Below, one piece after another: positions 15,729 through 24,219 of a stretch of DNA of 64,000 bases; the stretch's first letter is position 1; each line of letters starts with the position of its first letter. The notes below the pieces were generated by a model. The model searched no databases. It was given only the letters and a program-made list of their open reading frames with translations, and was not told where the DNA came from. Position numbers and translations under genes: made by a program. The stretch lies in assembly GCA_934654835.1 (NCBI GenBank), contig CAKUGY010000002.1:157114-221113 (forward strand). Reading direction: 5' to 3'. The DNA is from an uncultured Collinsella sp. (GTDB lineage: Bacteria; Actinomycetota; Coriobacteriia; Coriobacteriales; Coriobacteriaceae).

Positions 15729-17919
15729 ACTCGCTTGGGGCAACGTCCGCCGCGCCGGCCGCGACTACCTCGTCTACCTTTTGACGCTCACCTTGGGCGT
15801 CACGGTCTTCTACGCCTTTAACACCGTCTCGATGCAGGTTGACATTGCCGGCATCGATGAAGAGGGCTTGGCGCAGGTTATGGGCAGCATGCTCGGCTAC
15901 CTGACGTACTTTTTGGCCGGCGTCATGGCCTTTTTGATGGTGTACGCCAATAACTTCATCATGAAACGCCGCAAAAAGGAGTTTGGCCTGTACCAGGTGC
16001 TCGGCATGGGCCGCGGGCGCGTCGCCACGATCATGGCGCTCGAGACCGTGATAGTATCGGTCGTGGCCTTTGTCGCCGGCATTGTGCTGGGTGTGGGACT
16101 CTCCCAGCTCATGACGTTCTTTACGGCCTCGCTCTTTAAGACGCAGATTGCCGACTTCCACTTCTTTTTCTCGGTGCATGCGTTCAACCTGACCCTTGCC
16201 TGCATGCTCGTGATGTTTGTGCTCACGCTGCTGCTGAACCTTCGCGCCGTGCGTCGCACCAAACTCATCGAGCTTATGGGTGCCGAGCGCCGCAACGAGA
16301 GCATCAAGACGCGCAATCCTTGGATCGCGATTACCATCTTTGCCGTGGGCGTGGTGCTTGTGGGCGTGGCCTATTACCGTCTGCTACGTGATGGGTTCCC
16401 GCTAACCGCGACGGACAGCAAGCTGCAAGAGGCCATGAGCCAGTTTGGCATTACGACCGCTATGGTTACCGTGGGCACCTTTGCGCTGTTCTGGGGACTT
16501 TCGGGCATACTTATCAAGCTGCTGCAGAGCCTGCGCAGTGTCTATTGGCGCGGTCTGAACATGTTTACCGTGCGCCAGCTTTCGGCCAAGGTCAACACGG
16601 TGTGCTTTTCGATGGGCGTCATCGCGATGATCCTGTTCCTGGCCATCACCTCGGTGACCTGCGGCATGTCGATTGCCAACGTGATGAACGAGAATCTGGA
16701 GCGCTATAACCCTGTTGACGTGTCTCAGACGTATATCTATTACACGCCCGAAACGCTCGACTACTACAAGGAGTATGTCAATCCGTCTGAGGCCGATCGC
16801 ATGGTGCTGGCCGATGCAACGGTCGATTTGTACGCTGCATGGCATGGCGAGCGCAAGTCGGCGGACAACAACGACGAGACCGGCAAGAAGGTCAATATCG
16901 CTGATGTTGCCGGTGAGCATGTGCAGATCGATTCGTATCTGAGTTACCCGCTTGGCGGCTCGGGCCCCTCGGTGGTGGCGGGTGAGATGTGCAAGGCCAT
17001 GGGCAAAAAGCTTCCCAAGGCGCTCGAGGGAAGCAACGCCGATGCGATGGGTCTGTTTGTGACGCCGGCGAGCCAGTACAACAAACTGCGCCAGATGATG
17101 GGCGAGGAGCCGGTGAGCATTGGCCGCGACCAGTATCTGCTCACGTGTGATATGGGCGGTGAGCTGGGCGACCTGTACACCAAGTATATGGCTGGCGGCC
17201 ATACCCTCACCTTGGGCGGGCATGAGCTCAAGCCCGCAACCGATAAGTCGGACGAGGACACGGCGGCCATCGCCAACTCGGCGATGGGCAGCAATCCCGG
17301 TACCGTGGTCGTAGCCGATGGGCTGCTGTCCCAGCTTAATCTGCAGCCGTATGCCAGTAATCTGCTCGTTAATTACAAACAGGGTATGGATACGACCGAG
17401 GCAGACGAGAGCATTAAATACACCTTGCTCGATAATCTGCTCGTTGACGGCAAGAAGCCGGGGTCGTGGGGAGTCTTCATCACGCGTTCCGAGATGTACA
17501 CGCAAGCAGCGCAGATGAACGGCATGATTAGCTATCTGGCCATCTACATTGGCTTTGTACTGGTCGTTGCGTGCGCGGCGATACTGTCGATCCAGCAGCT
17601 CTCCAATGTGGCCGACGGCAGCCGCAGCTATCGTGTGCTGGCACAGATCGGCTGTGACGACCGTCAGATCCGGCATTCGGTGATGGCGCAGCAAGCGGTG
17701 TTCTTCCTGTTCCCGCTGGCAGTGGGCTTGGCGCACTCCTTTGTGGCGCTCAAGGTGATCATCGAGCTGGTGAGTACGTTTGGCTACATGAGCATCGGCG
17801 GCACGGTGGGCCTCACCTGTGCAATCTTCCTAGCAGCCTACGGCGGCTACTTCCTAGTGACCTACCTCATGAGCATTGGCATGGTCCGAGCCACCATCGC
17901 CACCCGTTACAGCGAGTAA
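15718..17919 (+). CDS. FtsX-like ABC permease, BceB-type
   Basis: The 733-residue membrane protein begins with LAWGNVRRAGRDYLVYLLTLTLG, the typical BceB N-terminus. It has early helices, a 4-helix FtsX-like block (about residues 55-170), a middle helix group, a large extracellular domain (about residues 335-600) and three C-terminal helices. This is the BceB topology, used for bacitracin or lantibiotic sensing and resistance. The ATG at 15718 overlaps the ATPase gene end. The substrate cannot be predicted. Confidence 0.85.
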   Translation: MLCKLAWGNVRRAGRDYLVYLLTLTLGVTVFYAFNTVSMQVDIAGIDEEGLAQVMGSMLGYLTYFLAGVMAFLMVYANNFIMKRRKKEFGLYQVLGMGRGRVATIMALETVIVSVVAFVAGIVLGVGLSQLMTFFTASLFKTQIADFHFFFSVHAFNLTLACMLVMFVLTLLLNLRAVRRTKLIELMGAERRNESIKTRNPWIAITIFAVGVVLVGVAYYRLLRDGFPLTATDSKLQEAMSQFGITTAMVTVGTFALFWGLSGILIKLLQSLRSVYWRGLNMFTVRQLSAKVNTVCFSMGVIAMILFLAITSVTCGMSIANVMNENLERYNPVDVSQTYIYYTPETLDYYKEYVNPSEADRMVLADATVDLYAAWHGERKSADNNDETGKKVNIADVAGEHVQIDSYLSYPLGGSGPSVVAGEMCKAMGKKLPKALEGSNADAMGLFVTPASQYNKLRQMMGEEPVSIGRDQYLLTCDMGGELGDLYTKYMAGGHTLTLGGHELKPATDKSDEDTAAIANSAMGSNPGTVVVADGLLSQLNLQPYASNLLVNYKQGMDTTEADESIKYTLLDNLLVDGKKPGSWGVFITRSEMYTQAAQMNGMISYLAIYIGFVLVVACAAILSIQQLSNVADGSRSYRVLAQIGCDDRQIRHSVMAQQAVFFLFPLAVGLAHSFVALKVIIELVSTFGYMSIGGTVGLTCAIFLAAYGGYFLVTYLMSIGMVRATIATRYSE

Positions 17920-17956
17920 CAAGCCGGTAAAACCGTCGCAAAATCAGAGGCGTATG

Positions 17957-17998
17957 ACCGCCGCGAAGGGACCAGGGGCCCTTTCGCGGCGGTATTTT
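17957..17998 (+). terminator. Intrinsic terminator after the BceAB-like operon
   Basis: ACCGCCGCGAAGGG pairs with CCCTTTCGCGGCGGT across a 7-base loop and is followed by ATTTTG. It lies 37 bases after the permease stop. Confidence 0.7.
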
Positions 17999-18017
17999 GC
18001 CTATCTGGTGCGTCTCG

Positions 18018-18248
18018 GATGCAAGTGAGTAGACTTTTTTGAACTTGCCGAGCACATCACGACAAATGATCGATAAAACCGCAGGTCAGGGTTGTGGCGT
18101 TTTAGGGCGTGCTTGGCCTCCTGAAAAAAGCCTACTCACTTAGTTTTTCTGCTAGAAGACCGCCACGAGGGAAAACAGCTCTCTCGCGGCGGCTGTCGTT
18201 TCCCCAGATAAAACCTACCAAAATAAACCTGTCCCTTTTTGGCAGGTT
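18018..18248. repeat. ~230-bp intergenic repeat, copy R1
   Basis: The segment is near-identical (estimated 85-90% by eye) to 25952-26184. It has three hairpins: a long imperfect one with arms AAGTGAGTAGACTTTTTT and AAAAAAGCCTACTCACTT, a second built on CCGCCACGAGGG / CTCTCGCGGCGG, and a third (CTACCAAAA...) containing the GGGACA-type loop. It has no reading frame. It sits between convergent genes. It may be a non-autonomous mobile element or a structured RNA. Confidence 0.7.
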
Positions 18249-19212
18249 AGCGCTTCCAAAAGTGGAGGATGAGCGTGGTGCGGTTTTGCTGCTCGGTTTT
18301 GACCAGGATGTTGTGGATGTGGGTCTTGACGGTGCCAACGGCAAGGAATAGCTCGTCAGCGATCTCTTGGTTCGACTTGCCCAGTACGACCAGGCGCATG
18401 ACCTCGGTCTCGCGGTTGGAGAGCTTGTAGGCGTTGCGATAGAAGGGCATCTGCTCTTCGATGTGTCGATCAAGATCGCTGACGTTCTTTTCCTCGGGCG
18501 CCTCCTGCATACGGATCGAAAGCACGTGATAGGCGTAGATGATCAGCAGGATGGCAAAGTAGCACGCAAAGACGTTCTCGCTAAAGTTACGCTCGGACAG
18601 GTACAGCTGCAGCCAAGAGGGTGCCAGGCTCATGGGGACCACCAAGATGTTGTAGAAGTCCTCGGCAACGATGCAGCCAACCAGAATGGCGCCGATAATC
18701 AGGTGTTTCTTTTGGTTGTTAACACGTGCCTTCAGCTCAACCTTTGTGCTCTTGTGAGCCGTCCAAAAGATATACAGTCCCACAAAGACAAGGAACACCT
18801 GACGCACGGTGTAGTAAAGCCACTGGTGCATGGGGCCATAGGGGACGGCGACGATAATCAACAGCTCGCTTACCAAGAACGTCGCGACGGGAATGACGAA
18901 CAGCATCTTAGAGTGCTTGTCGAGCAGATCCATGGCAATCAGCCAAATAAAAGCCTGTGAAGCGGTCGCCACAAGGGTCCGCAACACAGGCATGGTAATT
19001 GAGTAATAGTCGCTGGCCGGAAAACTCTGGTTTTGCAGCGTGTATTCAAAAAAGAAGATCTCGGTCATCTCGATGGCATAGCAAATAAAAACACCGCTGC
19101 CATAGATAAAAAAGCGTCGACGGGACGAGGCATAGGCGGCAAGCGAAAGCACCGCCGTCACAATACAGATAACCAGTATTGCCAAGGTATAGAAGAACAT
19201 GAGCGTGTTCAT
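18247..19212 (-). CDS. LuxR-family regulator with seven-helix membrane domain
   Basis: The 321-residue protein has about seven predicted membrane helices in residues 1-235, starting MFFYTLAILVICIVTAVLSL and ending ACYFAILLIIYAYHVLS. A cytoplasmic LuxR/GerE helix-turn-helix follows (LSNRETEVMRLVVLGKSNQEIADEL...GTVKTHIHNILVK, residues ~260-310). Membrane-anchored LuxR proteins are expanded in Coriobacteriia (Eggerthella, Collinsella); their ligands are mostly unknown. It diverges from the agmatine/putrescine operon across 329 bases that hold a large dyad (19329-19418), so control of that operon is plausible. Confidence 0.85.
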   Translation of the reverse strand: MNTLMFFYTLAILVICIVTAVLSLAAYASSRRRFFIYGSGVFICYAIEMTEIFFFEYTLQNQSFPASDYYSITMPVLRTLVATASQAFIWLIAMDLLDKHSKMLFVIPVATFLVSELLIIVAVPYGPMHQWLYYTVRQVFLVFVGLYIFWTAHKSTKVELKARVNNQKKHLIIGAILVGCIVAEDFYNILVVPMSLAPSWLQLYLSERNFSENVFACYFAILLIIYAYHVLSIRMQEAPEEKNVSDLDRHIEEQMPFYRNAYKLSNRETEVMRLVVLGKSNQEIADELFLAVGTVKTHIHNILVKTEQQNRTTLILHFWKR

Positions 19213-19328
19213 CTGTCACCGTCCCGTCTCATTTGATCTCTGAATGAGCCCCGTAAACCCTACGGATATACCGCCCTCAACCGCGTGTCCCATCGCGGAT
19301 TAGAGGACGTGATACAGGATACCCGTAT

Positions 19329-19418
19329 ACCGTTCACGGTTCTAGATAGTAAACCCCCTCCAAGCCCGTTACCTGCGGGTTTATATTGGTTTAGAGGGGA
19401 TGTAACTCCGTGAACGGT
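19329..19418. promoter_or_regulatory. Large dyad between the LuxR gene and the putrescine operon
   Basis: ACCGTTCACGG (19329-19339) and CCGTGAACGGT (19408-19418) are exact complements. A second pair, CCCCCTC / GAGGGG, lies inside them, with a small central hairpin (AAGCCCG / CGGGTTT). The same CCGTGAACGGT word occurs upstream of the LacI gene (about 5493), and a close form lies upstream of pflB (about 48369). It is a candidate regulator site or leader structure. The rest of 19213-19541 shows no gene. Confidence 0.5.
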
Positions 19419-19541
19419 CTTTAATCTCGAATAAACTAGTCAATAATTGCATATGGGTGAATGATGGTCTTGTCAGCCCGAGGCGTGATGTACGAGCGCC
19501 TCTCAGTAATAGTCGGCAAGACCGGCGGAAAGGAAATCGAC

Positions 19542-20615
19542 ATGGCACTGCCTAAGGATTTCATCGACACCAACGACTTCACCAAAGAGCAGATCATGGC
19601 CATCGAGGATCTTGGTCTGGCAATGAAGAAGGCCATCAAGGTTGACGGTTATTATCCGCACCTGCTCCGCAACCAGAGCCTTGGCATGATCTTCCAGCAG
19701 GTCTCCACCCGCACCCGTCTTTCCTTCGAGACCGCTATGACCGACCTCGGCGGCCATGCTCAGTTCTATGGCCCTGGCACCATCCAGCTCGGCGGCCACG
19801 AGTCCCTGGGCGATACCGCTCGCGTCATGGGCTCGCTGCTCGACATCATGATGGCTCGCGTTGACCGTCACAAGGACGTCGTCGGCCTCGCCGAGGGCTC
19901 CGCTGTGCCCGTCATCAACGGTATGTCCGAGTTCAACCATCCCACGCAGGAGATGGGCGACCTCATGACCATGCTCGAGAACCTCCCCGAGGGCAAGAAG
20001 ATCGAGGACTGCACCCTGGCCTTCATCGGCGACGCCACCCAGGTCTGCGTCTCCCTCATGTTCATCGCCTCCAAGGTCGGCATGAAGTTTGTCCAGTTTG
20101 GACCTAAGGGCCACCAGATTCCCGACGGCGGCCTGCATGTTGGCACCGTCGAGGAACGCGCCGAGTTCGGCAAGCAGATGATGGCCATCGCCGAGGAGAA
20201 CTGCAAGGTTTCCGGCGGTTCCGTCGTGATCTCCGATGACATCGAGTGCATCGAGGGCGCCGACTTCATCTACACCGACGTGTGGTACGGCCTGTACGAC
20301 GAGGAGGTCTCGGGCGAGAACTACATGGACGTGTTCTATCCCAAGTATCAGGTCACCATGGACATGATGAACTTCGCCGGTCCCAACTCCAAGTTCATGC
20401 ACTGCCTGCCGGCTACCCGCAACGAGGAAGTCGTCGACGAGGTCATGGACGATCCCGAGCGCTCCCTGTGCTGGGTCGAGGCCGAGAACCGCAAGCACTC
20501 CATCCGTGCTCTCCTTGCTGCCCTGGGCAAGCGCACCCCGCTCAACGACGAGGGCGTCGAGTACTCCGCCAAGGCTGAGCTCCACGCCGCTCTCGAGGCT
20601 CTCGAGCAGCTCTAA
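19542..20615 (+). CDS. Putrescine carbamoyltransferase
   Basis: The 357-residue transcarbamylase carries the carbamoyl-phosphate motif QQVSTRTRLSFE and the catalytic HCLPATRNEE motif. Segments such as GHAQFYGPGTIQLGGHES, DILMARV-like DIMMARVDRHKD, and TDVWYGLYDEE match putrescine rather than ornithine carbamoyltransferases. In the agmatine deiminase pathway it phosphorolyses N-carbamoylputrescine to putrescine and carbamoyl phosphate. ATG 19542 follows GGAAAGGAA. It heads a same-strand run with an antiporter, agmatine deiminase and a second antiporter. Carbamate kinase, which would make ATP, is absent here. Ornithine carbamoyltransferase is the alternative. Confidence 0.85.
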   Translation: MALPKDFIDTNDFTKEQIMAIEDLGLAMKKAIKVDGYYPHLLRNQSLGMIFQQVSTRTRLSFETAMTDLGGHAQFYGPGTIQLGGHESLGDTARVMGSLLDIMMARVDRHKDVVGLAEGSAVPVINGMSEFNHPTQEMGDLMTMLENLPEGKKIEDCTLAFIGDATQVCVSLMFIASKVGMKFVQFGPKGHQIPDGGLHVGTVEERAEFGKQMMAIAEENCKVSGGSVVISDDIECIEGADFIYTDVWYGLYDEEVSGENYMDVFYPKYQVTMDMMNFAGPNSKFMHCLPATRNEEVVDEVMDDPERSLCWVEAENRKHSIRALLAALGKRTPLNDEGVEYSAKAELHAALEALEQL

Positions 20616-20747
20616 GCCCCAAGGCGCCTAAAAGCACGTTTGCGGGCGGCGGATGCTCGTCTCCTGTCGCCCGCTCACCGAGGCTCAAGCGATTGCCTTA
20701 GTGCCTTGGGCCTCGGATCTGTCCAAGACTGAGCAAAGGAGCTCATC

Positions 20748-22178
20748 ATGAGCGACGGAAAGAAAAAGCTTTCCTTCTTGACGGTCATTTCGACCATCAT
20801 CTGCGTCGTCTTCGTTTGCGAGGCCGCCGCTCCTGCTGCTGCTATTGGCAACCAGCAGTTCTTCTGGTGGATCTTCCTGATCCTGACCTTCCTGCTCCCG
20901 TATGGCATGGTTGTCGCCGAGCTCGGCACGACCTATGACGGCGAGGGCGGCATTTACGACTGGGTGCGCGATGGCCTGGGCGACAAGTGGGGCGCCCGCA
21001 TTTCGTACTACTACTGGGTTAACTACCCGCTGTGGATTGCCTCGCTGGCTACCATGTTCCCCGACATTTTGGGTATGGTCTTTGGCGTCGAGTTCAATCT
21101 GATCGCCAAGATGGGTATCGATCTTGCCTTTGTGTGGATCGTCTACCTCATGGGCCGCTCCAAGGCGGCCGACTCCGAGTGGGTCCTCAACGGTGGCGCC
21201 ATCATCAAGGTCGCCGTTGCCGTTATCGTCGGTGCTCTGGGCATTTGGTACGCCATGGAGAACGGTTTTGCGAACGACATGTCCGCTGCCACCTTCCTGC
21301 CCGAGCTCACCAACACCAACGCTCTCGGTTACCTGTCGATCATCATCTTTAACTTCATGGGCTTCGAGGTCATCTGCACCATGACCGACGACATGGCCGA
21401 TCCCGCTCGCGATATCCCCAAGGCCATCATCGTCGGTGGCCTGTCCATCGCCGTGATCTACCTGTTCGCTGGCTTTGGCATCGGCGCCGCCGTGCCGGCC
21501 GATGCCATCGACCCTGACTACGGCATGATTTTTGCCGTCCAGACCATGGTGGGCGACTCCATGATCTTCAAGGTCATCTGCATCGCCTTCCTGATCACCC
21601 TGTTCGCCAACATGGCTGCTTGGTCCTTCGGCGTCAACTCTGTCGCTCGCTATGCCGCTGAGCACGGCAACATGCCCAAGATCTTCGCCTCGATGATCTC
21701 CAAGGACGACATGCCCAACGGCGCCAACCTGGTCAACGCCATCGTTGCCTCCCTGGTGCTGTGCCTGCAGCTGGTTCCCATCGATGCCATCTCCGAGGGT
21801 GTCTTCTGGATGCTCTTTGGCACTTCCGTTGTCTTCCTGCTGCTCACCTATATCCCGATGTTCCCGGCGTTCCTCAACCTTCGTAAGAACGACCCCAACC
21901 GTGAGCGCATCTTCACGTTCCCGTTTAAGGGCACCATGATGAAGGTCATGCTGGCCATCCCCTGCATCGAGCTGGTCTTGGCTATCGTTGCGACGCTGAT
22001 CCCGTTCTCCGCCGCCGAAATTGGCGACAAGGTCCCGATGATCGTTATCTTCATCGTGCTTTTGCTCATCGGCGAGGTCTTCCGCGTTGTTTCCGCCAAG
22101 GGTCGCGAGACCGATTACAAGGGTCTCACCCCCGAGCTGGCTGCTCAGCGTCTCGCTGAGGAGGCCGAAGAGGACTAG
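20748..22178 (+). CDS. APC-superfamily amino acid/polyamine antiporter
   Basis: The 476-residue protein has about 12 membrane helices and the APC N-terminal features (EAAAPAAAIGNQQFFWW, then GIYDWVRDGLGDKWG). Its position between the carbamoyltransferase and agmatine deiminase genes points to agmatine/putrescine exchange, as for AguD. It is paralogous to the permease at 24209-25618, with shared segments such as FNFMGFEV and LFANM-WSFGVN. Substrate is inferred from context only. Confidence 0.8.
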   Translation: MSDGKKKLSFLTVISTIICVVFVCEAAAPAAAIGNQQFFWWIFLILTFLLPYGMVVAELGTTYDGEGGIYDWVRDGLGDKWGARISYYYWVNYPLWIASLATMFPDILGMVFGVEFNLIAKMGIDLAFVWIVYLMGRSKAADSEWVLNGGAIIKVAVAVIVGALGIWYAMENGFANDMSAATFLPELTNTNALGYLSIIIFNFMGFEVICTMTDDMADPARDIPKAIIVGGLSIAVIYLFAGFGIGAAVPADAIDPDYGMIFAVQTMVGDSMIFKVICIAFLITLFANMAAWSFGVNSVARYAAEHGNMPKIFASMISKDDMPNGANLVNAIVASLVLCLQLVPIDAISEGVFWMLFGTSVVFLLLTYIPMFPAFLNLRKNDPNRERIFTFPFKGTMMKVMLAIPCIELVLAIVATLIPFSAAEIGDKVPMIVIFIVLLLIGEVFRVVSAKGRETDYKGLTPELAAQRLAEEAEED

Positions 22179-22463
22179 AGCACCCGGATCCGGGGCTCCA
22201 ACCCTCCTCACCTTCTAACCATTCCCTGGGGTGGGTGCGAGCGATTGCTCTGGTAACCACCGCCCGCCCCAATCTCTCTTCCGTATCCTTCGTGCGTTTT
22301 GTCTCCGCGCACCAGGTTACGTCGTCGCTTGCCGGTGCGACATCCGTGAAAGCCGGCGCCGGGCGCCCCGACCTTTGCCGGGGAACGGGCGCCTTCCACT
22401 CTTGGTTTTAGGCTGCGGGTAACCCGCCCGCAGCAAGCGATCGTTCGATTTGGAGGAAATCTT

Positions 22464-23669
22464 ATGCGTACGATCACCGAGTCCGAGTCCACCCCCAAGG
22501 CCGACGGCTTCTTTATGCCCGCTGAGTTCGCCCCGCAGGATCGCGTGTGGATGGGCTGGCCCCACCGCACCGACACCTGGGCCCACGGCGCCAAGCCGGC
22601 TCAGAAGCAGTATGCCGCCATCGCTCGTGCCATCGCCGAGTTCACCCCGGTCACCATGTGCGCCAACCAGGCCGACTACGCCAACTGCAAGGCCGTCTTC
22701 GAGGAAGACGAGAACGTCACCGTTATCGAGATGACCACCGACGACGCCTGGTTCCGCGACACCGCCGCCACCTACGTCATCAACGGCAAGGGCGAGAAGC
22801 GCGCCAACCACTGGCACTTCAACGCTTATGGCGGTCTTGTTGACGGCCTGTACTTCCCGTGGGACAAGGACGAGCAGATCGCCCTTAAGATGGCTGAGCT
22901 CTCCGGCTGCCGTCGCTATCGTCCCGATGACATGATCCTCGAGGGCGGCTCCATCACCGTCGACGGCGAGGGCACCCTTGTCGTGACCGACCAATGCCTG
23001 CTTTCCCCGGGCCGCACCTGCTCTGCGGTTCTGGAGGAGGAAGAGGATCCCGAGTCCATCTGGCCCAAGTTCAAGAAGAAGTTTGAGCCCTGGAGCGAGG
23101 AGCTTCGTGCCTATATGGACGAGCACCTCAAGGATTACCTGGGTGTCGAGAAGGTCATCTGGGTCAAGGAGGGCATCGACCCCGAGGAGACCAACGGCCA
23201 CATCGATGACGTCGCTACGTTCATCGCCCCGGGCGTCATGGCCTGCATCTGGACCGACGATCCTGAGTATCCGTTCTACGAGCAGTGCCACGCTGCCTAC
23301 GAGACCCTCTCCAACGCCGTTGACGCCAAGGGCCGCAAGATGAAGGTCTACAAGCTCTGCATGCCCGTGAACCCGCTGTTCATGGACCAGGCTTCCTGCG
23401 ACACCATCGACGCCGACGAGAACGCCGAGCCGCGCGTTGCCGACGAGCCGCTGATCGCTTCTTACATGAACTACCTGGTTACCAACCACGGCGTTATCGT
23501 CCCGCAGTACGGCGACGAGAACGACCAGCTGGCCGTTGACACGCTCCAGAAGATCTACGACGAGGTCTGGGGCGAGGGCGTCTACAAGTGCGTCGGCGTT
23601 CAGTCCGAGCAGGTTGTCTTCGGCGGCGGAAATATCCACTGCATCACTCAGCAGGAGCCGTCCGCTTAA
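22464..23669 (+). CDS. aguA: Agmatine deiminase
   Basis: This 401-residue member of the guanidino-modifying fold converts agmatine to N-carbamoylputrescine and ammonia. The motifs MGWPHRTDTW, DDAWFRDTAAT, NGHIDDVATF (catalytic His) and the C-terminal FGGGNIHCITQQ (catalytic Cys) are all present. Relative to the ~365-residue family norm there is a ~30-residue acidic/lysine-rich insertion near residues 185-215 (EEEEDPESIWPKFKKKFEP). TTGGAGG upstream supports the ATG. The 285-base gap from the antiporter gene holds small GC-rich hairpins (for example CTGCGGG / CCCGCAG at 22411-22431) but no gene. Confidence 0.92.
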   Translation: MRTITESESTPKADGFFMPAEFAPQDRVWMGWPHRTDTWAHGAKPAQKQYAAIARAIAEFTPVTMCANQADYANCKAVFEEDENVTVIEMTTDDAWFRDTAATYVINGKGEKRANHWHFNAYGGLVDGLYFPWDKDEQIALKMAELSGCRRYRPDDMILEGGSITVDGEGTLVVTDQCLLSPGRTCSAVLEEEEDPESIWPKFKKKFEPWSEELRAYMDEHLKDYLGVEKVIWVKEGIDPEETNGHIDDVATFIAPGVMACIWTDDPEYPFYEQCHAAYETLSNAVDAKGRKMKVYKLCMPVNPLFMDQASCDTIDADENAEPRVADEPLIASYMNYLVTNHGVIVPQYGDENDQLAVDTLQKIYDEVWGEGVYKCVGVQSEQVVFGGGNIHCITQQEPSA

Positions 23670-23782
23670 TCGACTGGCTTTCCGAGGCACCCCATCTCGC
23701 CGCTCAAACCGTCGCTCGCGTACCAAAGTACGCTTCGCTCCTCTTTCACGGCGACCTGGGGCACCTCGAAAACCCAGCCGAT
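23670..23782 (+). repeat. Family B-like nested hairpin (copy B2, diverged)
   Basis: Imperfect outer arms (GGCTTTCCGAGGCACCCCA with TGGGGCACCTCGAAAACC) enclose an inner stem with GCGTAC / GTACGC. The internal segments ATCTCGCCGCTCA and TTTCACGGCGACCT resemble the B1 core. It begins at the agmatine deiminase stop codon and reads in the same direction. Confidence 0.5.
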
Positions 23783-23863
23783 CAATCGGACAGGTGGCGT
23801 GTCGTCCCATCTCGGGGCATTGATGGGCTGCTGCTTGATGTCTTGGTCGGTTGGGTTTTCTTT

Positions 23864-23902
23864 GGGCACTCCGTTGCCTCCACTTCGGAGTGCCCTTTTT
23901 CT
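23864..23902 (+). terminator. Intrinsic terminator after agmatine deiminase
   Basis: GGGCACTCCG pairs with CGGAGTGCCC over a 12-base loop and is followed by TTTTTCTTT. It should separate the agmatine operon from the second permease gene. Confidence 0.8.
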
Positions 23903-23912
23903 TTGATTGAGT

Positions 23913-23981
23913 ACGCGTCTGACCTGGGATTTTTTGCGGGTTAGGCCAATTGTTCGCTTGAATTTCCCAGGTCAGACGCGT
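23913..23981. repeat. Perfect 17-bp inverted repeat
   Basis: ACGCGTCTGACCTGGGA and its complement are separated by 35 bases upstream of the second permease gene. It is REP-like; no second copy was seen in the window. Confidence 0.6.
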
Positions 23982-24036
23982 CTTCAATTGCCGAAAGGTT
24001 CCGGTTGCGAGCGCGACCGTTTTGATCGGAGTATCT

Positions 24037-24219
24037 ATGTACCAGCGCATCGTCATCTACACGCGCCTGTTCCGCGAGCGCTGGTCCAACAACTGCACCC
24101 TGTCCTCTCTTTGGGATGGCACCCGTACCGGTGACGCGGCCTGCAACCCAACCTTGGGCTGCGCCTTCGGTACAGATGCCATCCTTTTTGCTGTAGGGGG
24201 AGCGTGCCATGGCAGGTAA
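24037..24219 (+). CDS. Possible 60-residue leader ORF before the second permease
   Basis: A 60-codon frame starts at ATG 24037 with GGAG 6 bases upstream and stops inside the first codons of the permease gene (11-base overlap). The product has several cysteines and no recognisable domain. Placement and coupling would suit a leader peptide, but the frame could be fortuitous. Confidence 0.25.
   Translation: MYQRIVIYTRLFRERWSNNCTLSSLWDGTRTGDAACNPTLGCAFGTDAILFAVGGACHGR

Noticed and set aside
20685..22211. 508-codon minus-strand frame opposite the first antiporter
   Set aside because: It is a shadow frame of a gene with strong codon bias: His/Asp/Val-rich composition, no motif, and complete overlap with a clear APC permease.
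22317..24056. 579-codon minus-strand frame opposite agmatine deiminase
   Set aside because: It overlaps a complete agmatine deiminase with all catalytic residues and has no recognisable domain.
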